From Paucibacter aquatile (GTDB lineage: Bacteria; Pseudomonadota; Gammaproteobacteria; Burkholderiales; Burkholderiaceae_C): a DNA stretch of 64,000 nt. The number at the start of each line of letters is the position of its first letter. Position 1 is the first letter of the stretch. The stretch lies in assembly GCF_002885975.1 (NCBI RefSeq), contig NZ_POSP01000003.1, positions 2,480,001-2,544,000 on the forward strand, written 5' to 3'. Positions 48,926 to 55,840 of the stretch are shown here, piece by piece. The notes below the pieces were generated by a model, which was given only the letters and a program-made list of their open reading frames with translations, made no database searches and had not been told where the DNA came from. The position numbers were made by a program, and so were the translations under genes.

Positions 48926-51449
48926 AGGTGGCTTCAGTGCTTGCCGAGCGCTCAGAGCTCAGTCGTCGGTAACCGGGAATATTGTCCCTCAAGACCTTGA
49001 GCGCATTGGAGCCCAGTTGGGACAAGCCCACCAGCTCCATCTGCAGCATCAAGCGCGTGTTCGTTTCGGCGCGTCCGGTGGACAGGCGCTCTGCGCCGAC
49101 GCGCAAGACCCAGCAGCCGGCGTCGTACTCAAAGCCCAGCACCGAGTCGGTCAAACGGCGGTCGCGCAGGCTGTACTGGACGCGGCCGGCGCTGTACCAA
49201 GCTCCCGAGCAGCTGCTGCCGCCAGCGCCGCGTGAGGCCTTGCCGAACAGCGGCCATTGCCAGGCCAGCTCAACCTGCTCACTCTGCTGACGTGCCAGGC
49301 GGTAGGCCACGCTGACGGTCTGGAAGGTGCCGGGCGAGTAGCGGGCACGCAGCACGGCCCGCTCGGAGCGGCCGGTGTCGGAGTTGAACTGCAGGGCGCC
49401 ATCCAGCCACCACTTCGGGTTCAGGTGGGCCGCACCCAGCAAAAGCAGGTCGGAGAAACGCTGCTTGATCGGCACGTTGTCCGGCGTGATGCGCTGGTCG
49501 CGGAACTGGAAACGCTGCACCAGGCCCAGGCGCAAAACTTCATCGCCCTCGTTAGAGTTGACCCAGCGGCTGGTCGCTCCGGCCGTCAGCTGGTGGGCGT
49601 CCGATACGCGGTCGATGCCCGAGAACTGATTGGCCGTGTAGATGGAATCGAAGTTGAAATCCTTGGCGGCCGAGTCGAAGCGCGGCAAATGGTCCTGTGC
49701 CCGGTACGGCGTGTTGACGTAGAGCAGGCGCGGCTCCAGGGTCTGCGTCAATGCACGGCCGAACAAACGGGTCTCGCGCTCAAAGATCCAGCCATGGTCG
49801 AGGCTGAAGGTGGGCACCGAGCGGCCGGTCGAGCGCAGGCCGTTCGTGCCGGGCTGGTCGAGCAGGTACTGCGCCGCATTGAGCTCCACACGCGGGATCA
49901 ACCACCAGGCCGCGCCGCCCATGGGCGCGCTGGCATGAGCCAGCAGATGGACGCGTTGGCCACCGGCTCGCACCTGGCTGGCGGGAGCCGAGGATGGCAA
50001 ATCAAAGCGGTTGTACTCAAACTCCACCGCGCCTTCGATCCGGGCCTTGCGCCCCCAGGGGCGGAAGCCGTCGAGCACGGAGTCATCGGCCGCCGTGTTG
50101 AGGCGCAAGCCGATCTGCGGCGAACGCTGGTAAGGCGAATCAAAGCGGGTCAGCGGATCCAGGCCCTGCAGGGTCTGCCAATGCTGGACACGGGCGTAGG
50201 CATGGGCCTCGCCCCAGGACCACTCGCGGCGGCGGTCCACCTGCACATCGGCCTGCAGCAGGCGCTGGGTCTGGCTCTTGATGCGCTCGGGCAGGTCTTT
50301 CCAGTAATCGTCGTCGGAAACATGTTCGGCGCGCACACGGTAGCGCCAGTTCATGCCCAGCTCGCCGTCCTGCAGCACATGAAAGGCCCAGCGCGAGCGC
50401 TTGGCCAGGCGGTCGGAAGGCAGCAGGGCCAGGTTCAGCTCGCCGGCATGCTGAGGTTCGAGATAGCGGAATTCGCTGTCCACGCCGGCGCCGCGCCGCG
50501 TCATCACAAAAGGCATCAGCGTGGCGTCTCGCTGCGGCGCGATATTCCAGTAGTAAGGCACGCCGATCTCGATGCCGCTGCGCTTGTCCCAGCTGATCTT
50601 GGGCGGCAACCAGCCCGATTTGCGCTGACCGGCCAGCGGGAAGCTCAAGGTGGGCGCCGGCAGGATGGGCACGCCGTAGAAACGCAGCACCGCGCCGGTG
50701 GCGATGCCCTCATTGGCCTCGAAATCCATGCTCAGGCTGCGCGCGCTGATCTCCCAGGCGCGCTGCGGCTGCCCCTCTTCGACCGGGCAGCTGCTGTAGC
50801 TGCCGCCCTCGGCCACCATGTGCTTGGCGTCGATGAAGCGCAGGCGCTCGGCCTGGCCGCTGCCACCGGTTTGCGAGAAGAAATAGCTGGGGTTGAGAAA
50901 CTCACCCTCGAAACGGTTCACATACAGGCTGAGCTCGGGGCCGCGGAACACGCTGCCCGCCCGGCTGACCTCCACTCCGCCCGTGGCCCGCGCCAGATCA
51001 TCCACCTGGGCATAGCTGAGGCGCTCGGCCCGCAGCAGCAGCTCGCCGTAGCGCAGCTCGGCCTCACCCTCGGCCACCGACTCCTGGTCGATGCGGGTGC
51101 TGACACTGCGTGCGCTCATCACCAGGGCCGGCTTGTGGCTGGCGTCTTCAGCGCCCTCTGCGCCTCGCTTGCCCAGCACCATGGTCGGGCGCAGCTTGAC
51201 GCCCGCAGCCGACGCTTTGGGAGCAGAGGCTGCCAGGGGCGGCTCGATGGCCTGCGCTTGCGCGCCGGCCCCCAAGCACAGGCTCGCAGGCAGGCAGAGC
51301 CAGGCCCAACGCGGCCAGCAACGGGCGACCGCCAGGGTCGAAGGGTTCAGGGACAGGGGGCGCGGCACAGCGTCGGCAGGCGTCGTTAGGTGATGGCAGG
51401 AAGACTGAATCGGGGCGCGGCGCAGCCGGCAGGGCACGGCGGCTCGCAA
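48918..51449 (-). CDS. lptD: LPS-assembly protein LptD
   Basis: About 843 aa. A signal-like hydrophobic segment (WAWLCLPASLCLGAGAQAQA), an N-terminal OstA-type beta domain (about 105-210) and a large beta-barrel with the conserved SGWLPPKISWDKRSGIEIGVPYYWNIAP stretch near its beginning. Two Cys in the plug (SYSSCPVEEG) and at the end of the barrel (CSGAW..., YDAGC) may form the disulfides. The start is uncertain: TTG at 51449 or an internal GTG near 51368. Works with lptE (18423-18926). Confidence 0.93.
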   Translation of the reverse strand: MRAAVPCRLRRAPIQSSCHHLTTPADAVPRPLSLNPSTLAVARCWPRWAWLCLPASLCLGAGAQAQAIEPPLAASAPKASAAGVKLRPTMVLGKRGAEGAEDASHKPALVMSARSVSTRIDQESVAEGEAELRYGELLLRAERLSYAQVDDLARATGGVEVSRAGSVFRGPELSLYVNRFEGEFLNPSYFFSQTGGSGQAERLRFIDAKHMVAEGGSYSSCPVEEGQPQRAWEISARSLSMDFEANEGIATGAVLRFYGVPILPAPTLSFPLAGQRKSGWLPPKISWDKRSGIEIGVPYYWNIAPQRDATLMPFVMTRRGAGVDSEFRYLEPQHAGELNLALLPSDRLAKRSRWAFHVLQDGELGMNWRYRVRAEHVSDDDYWKDLPERIKSQTQRLLQADVQVDRRREWSWGEAHAYARVQHWQTLQGLDPLTRFDSPYQRSPQIGLRLNTAADDSVLDGFRPWGRKARIEGAVEFEYNRFDLPSSAPASQVRAGGQRVHLLAHASAPMGGAAWWLIPRVELNAAQYLLDQPGTNGLRSTGRSVPTFSLDHGWIFERETRLFGRALTQTLEPRLLYVNTPYRAQDHLPRFDSAAKDFNFDSIYTANQFSGIDRVSDAHQLTAGATSRWVNSNEGDEVLRLGLVQRFQFRDQRITPDNVPIKQRFSDLLLLGAAHLNPKWWLDGALQFNSDTGRSERAVLRARYSPGTFQTVSVAYRLARQQSEQVELAWQWPLFGKASRGAGGSSCSGAWYSAGRVQYSLRDRRLTDSVLGFEYDAGCWVLRVGAERLSTGRAETNTRLMLQMELVGLSQLGSNALKVLRDNIPGYRRLSSERSASTEATYD

Positions 51450-51634
51450 GCCCGGCGCCGAGCCAGCGCTCGCGGTTTGTAAAATCCATTATCCATGAGG
51501 CCGCCGCCTGCCACCTGCCGCGGCAGGCCTCGGTCGGCAGGCCCCGGGTCCGTATCGCCGCCCAAGCCTGTTCGGACACCCTGCCGCTCCCTGCCCTTCA
51601 ACCGACGACCCGCGCCCTGCGCGCCGCCCTCCCC

Positions 51635-52690
51635 ATGACCACCATTGCCTGGCCCAACCCGCAGCGCCGCGACGCATTCCAGAGCTGGCTGAAGCAGTTG
51701 CCCACCGAGCTCAGCCTGCAGCCCGCCAGCCTTCGCGAGGCCAATGCCGATGCCAGCTCGCGCCGCTACCTGCGCCTGGACGACGCGGCGGGGCGCAGCT
51801 ACATCGTCATGGACGCGCCGCCCGAGTCCAACGATGTGCGCCCCTTTGTGCGCATCGCCGCCGAAATGGCGGGCCATGGCCTGCATGCGCCCCAAGTCAT
51901 CGCGGCCGACGAGGCCCAGGGCTTTTTGCTGCTCAGCGATCTGGGCGCCAGCACCTACCTGCCGGTGCTGCTGAAGGCTCAGGCCGAGGGCGACAGCGCC
52001 TCCATCCAGCCCCTGATGCGCGCCGCCAGCCAGGCCCTGGTGCAGTGGCAGCTGCAGATGGACGCCCGCCTGCTGCCCGTGTACGACGAGGCCTTTGTGC
52101 GCCGCGAGCTGCAGATCTTTGCCGAGTGGTGCGTGCAAAAGGAGTACGGCCAGCAGTGGAATGAAATCCAGCTGAAGTGGTGGGAGCACAGCTGCCAGGT
52201 GCTGGTGCAAAACATGCTGGAACAGCCGCAGGTGGCCATGCATCGCGACTACATGGTGCGCAACCTGATGGTCTGTGGCGAACAAAGCCCGGGCATCCTG
52301 GACTTCCAGGACGCGGTGCGCGGCCCCATCGCCTACGACCTCGCCTCCCTGCTGCGCGATGCCTTCATCTCCTGGGACGAAGAGCAGGAACTGGACTGGG
52401 CCATCCGCTACTGGGAGCAGGCGCGCAAGGCCGGCCTGCCGGTGAACGAGGACTTCGGCGAGTTCTGGCGCCAGGTCGAGTGGTGTGGCCTGCAGCGCCA
52501 CCTCAAGATCCTCGGCCTGTTCTGCCGCCTCAAGCACCGCGACGGCAAGCCGCGCTATGCCGAAGACCTGCCGCGCCTGTTTGCCTATGCCATCAAGGTC
52601 AGCACCCGCTACGTGCAGCTGTCACCGCTGACCCATCTGCTGCAGGACTTGCAGGGCGGGATGGTGGATACGGGTTTTACTTTGCGGTGA
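51635..52690 (+). CDS. amgK: N-acetylmuramate/N-acetylglucosamine kinase-type aminoglycoside phosphotransferase family
   Basis: 351 aa. Kinase-like lobe followed by the catalytic HRDYMVRNLM and metal-binding ILDFQDAVRGPIAYDL, the aminoglycoside-phosphotransferase family arrangement. A gene of this type next to and divergent from lptD is the AmgK context; AmgK phosphorylates MurNAc/GlcNAc for cell-wall recycling. The partner nucleotidyltransferase murU, usually adjacent, is not present: the next gene is convergent. Confidence 0.87.
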   Translation: MTTIAWPNPQRRDAFQSWLKQLPTELSLQPASLREANADASSRRYLRLDDAAGRSYIVMDAPPESNDVRPFVRIAAEMAGHGLHAPQVIAADEAQGFLLLSDLGASTYLPVLLKAQAEGDSASIQPLMRAASQALVQWQLQMDARLLPVYDEAFVRRELQIFAEWCVQKEYGQQWNEIQLKWWEHSCQVLVQNMLEQPQVAMHRDYMVRNLMVCGEQSPGILDFQDAVRGPIAYDLASLLRDAFISWDEEQELDWAIRYWEQARKAGLPVNEDFGEFWRQVEWCGLQRHLKILGLFCRLKHRDGKPRYAEDLPRLFAYAIKVSTRYVQLSPLTHLLQDLQGGMVDTGFTLR

Positions 52691-52717
52691 ACGGGTGAAC
52701 GCCTCGATGGTGCCCCA

Positions 52718-52749
52718 TTCACCTCTTCACTTGTTCACCTATTCACTCT
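52718..52749. repeat. Four tandem copies of an 8-bp TTCACYTN repeat
   Basis: TTCACCTC, TTCACTTG, TTCACCTA, TTCACTCT with exact 8-bp period at 52718-52749. Just upstream GGTGAAC occurs twice (52686-52692, 52694-52700), the reverse complement of GTTCACC, so the region between amgK and the convergent peptidase could fold into alternative hairpins. Confidence 0.75.
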
Positions 52750-52753
52750 CCAG

Positions 52754-54229
52754 TCACGGATGCGCCGCCATCACCTGCGCCACCGCGGCCGTCAGGCGCT
52801 TGCCGTAGGGCACGTGCAGGAACTCGTTCGGGCCATGGGCATTGCTCTTGGGGCCGAGCACGCCACAGACCACCATCTGCGCGGCCGGGAAGCCTTTCTG
52901 CAGCATGCTCATCAGCGGGATGGTGCCGCCCTGGCCGATGTAGCCGACCGGCGCGCCGAAATGCGCCTCGCTGGCCTCGTTGAGCGCCTGGCTGAGCCAG
53001 GGCGAGAGGTCTGGCGTGTTCCAGCCGGTGGCACCGTAGGCCCCGGCGCGGCCATCGGGCACGAAGGTGACCTTGGCGTTGTAGGGCGCGTTGTCTTCCA
53101 GCAAGGCCTTGAGGCGCAGCGCCGCCTCATTGCCATCAACCAGGGGCGGCAGACGCAGCGAGAGCTTGAAGGCGGTGAAGGGACGCAGCACATTGCCGGC
53201 GCTCTTCATCTCGGGGAAGCCGTCCACACCGGTCACCGACAGGGTCGGGCGCCAGGTGCGGTTGAGCAGCACCTCGACCGGCTCGGCCGTCATCGGCAGC
53301 ACCGGGCCGCCGTCGGCCCCGCAAGCCCAGGGCATGCGCTTGTAGACCTCATCCTTGAGGATGGCGGCCGTGGCCTGGGCCTGTTCGACGCGGGCCGCGG
53401 GGATCTCGCAGTGGAAGCTCTCGGGCAGCAGGCGGCCGGTCTTGGAATCCTCCAGGCGGTCCAGCACCTGGCGCAGGATGCGGAAGGACGACGGCACCAC
53501 GCCCGAGGCATCGCCCGAGTGGATGCCTTCGCTGAGCACCTCGACCTTGAGCACGCCACTGACCATGCCGCGCAGCGAGGTGGTCAGCCAGAGCTGGTTG
53601 TAGTCGCCGGCGCCGGAGTCCAGGCAGACGACCAGGGAGACATTGCCCAGGCGCTCCTTGAGCACGTCGATGTAAGCCGGCAGGTCGTAGGAGCCCGACT
53701 CTTCGCAGGTCTCGATGATGCCGACGCAGCGCGGGCGCGGGATGCCCTGCTTGTCCAGCGCCATGATGGCGGTCAGCGAGGCGTAGACGGCATAACCGTC
53801 ATCGGCGCCGCCGCGGCCGTAGAGCTTGCCGTCTTCGTACTTGGGGGTCCAGGGGCCGAGGTCGTTGCGCCAGCCATTGAACTCGGGCTGTTTGTCCAGG
53901 TGGCCGTAGAGGACGATGGTGTCCTGGCAGTCGGCCTTGGTGGCGGGCACTTCAAAGAAGATCACCGGCGTGCGGCCTTCGAGGCGGATCACCTCCAGCT
54001 TGAGGCCGGCCACTTTCTTGCTCTCCACCCAGCTGGCGGCATCGCGCAGCACCTTGTCGATGTGACCGTTGGCGGCCCATTCGGCATCGAACATGGGGCT
54101 CTTGGCCGGGATGGCGATGTACTGGGTCAGCGCCGGGACGATCTCTTCATCCCAGACGCGCGAGGCGAACTCGCCCAGGGCGCTGGCCTGATCGGGCTGC
54201 AGGGGCAAGGAAGGGTCGCGAGCGTTCAT
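52754..54229 (-). CDS. M20-family metallopeptidase (dipeptidase)
   Basis: 491 aa. Metal ligands in VLYGHLDKQP and GRGGADDGYAV, catalytic Glu pair in ETCEESGSYD, then the dimerisation lid (EGIHSGDASGVVPSS). M20 peptidases such as carnosine-type dipeptidases or acetyl-ornithine deacetylases have this zinc motif. No signal peptide, so cytoplasmic. Substrate unknown. Convergent with amgK. Confidence 0.92.
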   Translation of the reverse strand: MNARDPSLPLQPDQASALGEFASRVWDEEIVPALTQYIAIPAKSPMFDAEWAANGHIDKVLRDAASWVESKKVAGLKLEVIRLEGRTPVIFFEVPATKADCQDTIVLYGHLDKQPEFNGWRNDLGPWTPKYEDGKLYGRGGADDGYAVYASLTAIMALDKQGIPRPRCVGIIETCEESGSYDLPAYIDVLKERLGNVSLVVCLDSGAGDYNQLWLTTSLRGMVSGVLKVEVLSEGIHSGDASGVVPSSFRILRQVLDRLEDSKTGRLLPESFHCEIPAARVEQAQATAAILKDEVYKRMPWACGADGGPVLPMTAEPVEVLLNRTWRPTLSVTGVDGFPEMKSAGNVLRPFTAFKLSLRLPPLVDGNEAALRLKALLEDNAPYNAKVTFVPDGRAGAYGATGWNTPDLSPWLSQALNEASEAHFGAPVGYIGQGGTIPLMSMLQKGFPAAQMVVCGVLGPKSNAHGPNEFLHVPYGKRLTAAVAQVMAAHP

Positions 54230-54319
54230 GGTGGTTTCCTGCTGCTTGTGGCGGAGAAGCCTGCAAGTTTAGGCCAAGGCCCGTTCGGCCCGCTGCCGCC
54301 GGGCCTGCCCTGCGCCCCA

Positions 54320-54346
54320 AAAAAGAAATGCGCCCGAAGGCGCATT
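54320..54346 (-). terminator. Intrinsic terminator of the cohesin-like gene
   Basis: On the minus strand AATGCGCC-TTCG-GGCGCATT is followed by TCTTTTTT. It lies 21 bp past the cohesin-like gene stop. Confidence 0.85.
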
Positions 54347-54367
54347 GCGGACCTAGCGGAGTGGAAC

Positions 54368-54949
54368 TCAGGCCGGCTGGCGGCGGCGCCAGGCCACCAG
54401 GCCCACGAGGCCAGCGGCCAGCATCAGATAGGTTGAGGGTTCCGGTACGGCGGCCACGGTGTCCAGGGTGCGGCCGTTCAGCTGCACGGTGATGTCACCC
54501 AGATTGGAGTTCAGGAACAGGGCGTCCGAGAAGCTCAGCGCGCTGCTGCCCACGGCCGTCACATTGAAATCGATATGCGCCAGCACACCGCCGCCGTTGG
54601 CGCCGGGCACGGCGCTGAGCAGGGTGTTGGCGATGTAGCTGATCTGGCCCGCGGTGTTGTCGATGGTGCCAGTGCTACCAAAGGTGCTACCGGCCGTGCT
54701 CAGGAAACTGCCTTCCGTCACACCCAGCACTTGCAGGATGGCCGGATTGAAGTTCAGGCTGAACTGGTAGCCGTAAAGATCGCTGATGCCGGAGACCAGG
54801 ATGTCGATGCCGACGGTCGAGCCCTGCACGGCCGGGTCCGGCGTGGCGACGATGGACACGCTGGGATCGGCCCAGGCCTGCGAGGCCAGGGCGCTCAGCA
54901 CCAGGGCTGCAGCGGCGCTTTTCTTCAAATTCATCTTCTTCATCAGCAT
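54368..54949 (-). CDS. Cohesin-domain PEP-CTERM protein
   Basis: 193 aa from the ATG at 54949, with GAGGAG six nucleotides upstream. A signal peptide ends near SQAWA. Residues about 25-160 form a beta-rich domain of cohesin type, with VSGISDLYGYQFSLNFNPAI and LQVLGVTEGSFLS near its start. It ends with VPEPSTYLMLAAG, a hydrophobic run and an Arg cluster, the PEP-CTERM signal that exosortase recognises. So it is exported, processed and probably held at the outer surface. Cohesins bind dockerins, and a dockerin-bearing metallopeptidase is 900 bp away on the other strand. No exosortase in the window. Confidence 0.88.
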   Translation of the reverse strand: MLMKKMNLKKSAAAALVLSALASQAWADPSVSIVATPDPAVQGSTVGIDILVSGISDLYGYQFSLNFNPAILQVLGVTEGSFLSTAGSTFGSTGTIDNTAGQISYIANTLLSAVPGANGGGVLAHIDFNVTAVGSSALSFSDALFLNSNLGDITVQLNGRTLDTVAAVPEPSTYLMLAAGLVGLVAWRRRQPA

Positions 54950-55065
54950 CAATTTCTCCTCGGACCTGGGGCCCACTGTTCTGGCAGGTTCGACCAGCTC
55001 GTACCCTTGGGTGGGGCTTCGCCTAGCACGACCGCTCCCTGGCGGAACTGTATTGGGATGAACGG

Positions 55066-55092
55066 AACGTGACGTTCTTCGTGATCCGAAGT
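55066..55092. other. Two small adjacent hairpins in the cohesin-gene leader
   Basis: GAACG-TGA-CGTTC (55066-55078) and CTTCG-TGATC-CGAAG (55078-55092) are abutting short inverted repeats about 120 bp before the cohesin-like gene start. No recognised riboswitch class; function unknown. Confidence 0.3.
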
Positions 55093-55156
55093 CTTTCATC
55101 AGCGCGAGGGCTTCGATACGGGGGGATTCCCCAGCCCCTGTGCGCACACCCCCTGT

Positions 55157-55666
55157 TCAAGGCTCAGGGTTGAAGTTCAGGCGCGCTTGCAGGGCCTGCA
55201 TGGCGGCCTCCAGACGCAGCAAGGCGGCGGGCTCCAGACCGCTGCGGCAGAACACCTGTTTCACTTCGGAACCACGCTCCACCTGCCAGTTCACCCAGGC
55301 GCCATCGCGGGTGTCAGGATCGTCGTAGCTGTCCGACAGAGCGAAATAGCCCTGCTCCTCGAGCATGGCAACCAGAGCCTCGAAGTCCGCCCGTGCCAAT
55401 GTGGCACGCGAATGTCGATCCACGCCGCCCAAGCGTGCCTTGCCGATCAGCGTCAACCTGGCTGTGCCATTGCGATGCAGGCTCAAGCGGCTGCTATTCG
55501 CACAAGTCATGCAATCACGTTCCAGCGTGATCACCTGAATCGGGGGGGAGGCCCCATCGCGCGGGGCTTCTCCCGCCCCGGCCGCCCCTTCGGCCACCAC
55601 GCCGCAGCACAGGGCCAGCAGACACAAACGCCAGGGCATACCCGGCCGGCGCATACGCACACTCAT
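55157..55666 (-). CDS. Exported DUF6438-like protein
   Basis: 169 aa. A signal peptide (MSVRMRRPGMPWRLCLLALC, ending near AAGAGE) and a domain starting IQVITLERDCMTCANSSRLSLHRNGTARL, then ATLARADFEALVAMLEEQGYFAL, resembling DUF6438 proteins. Several Cys (C52, C55 and CR at VKQVFCRSG) suggest a disulfide or metal site. It lies between the cohesin and dockerin genes, on the cohesin strand, divergent from the protease. Role unknown. Confidence 0.75.
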   Translation of the reverse strand: MSVRMRRPGMPWRLCLLALCCGVVAEGAAGAGEAPRDGASPPIQVITLERDCMTCANSSRLSLHRNGTARLTLIGKARLGGVDRHSRATLARADFEALVAMLEEQGYFALSDSYDDPDTRDGAWVNWQVERGSEVKQVFCRSGLEPAALLRLEAAMQALQARLNFNPEP

Positions 55667-55840
55667 GAGGATTGACCCTCTATACAGCTCAAGAGCTTGT
55701 CATCTATCTTCGTGCACTTGTTCACGGGCTGTCGCATGGCCGGTCCTCGGAAATCTTGCGTTACTGAGTTTTCGAGGTGGATCGCACCCGCGCATCACCC
55801 CCACGAACCCCAGCCAGTTTGCCCCGAAAAAGGACATCAC

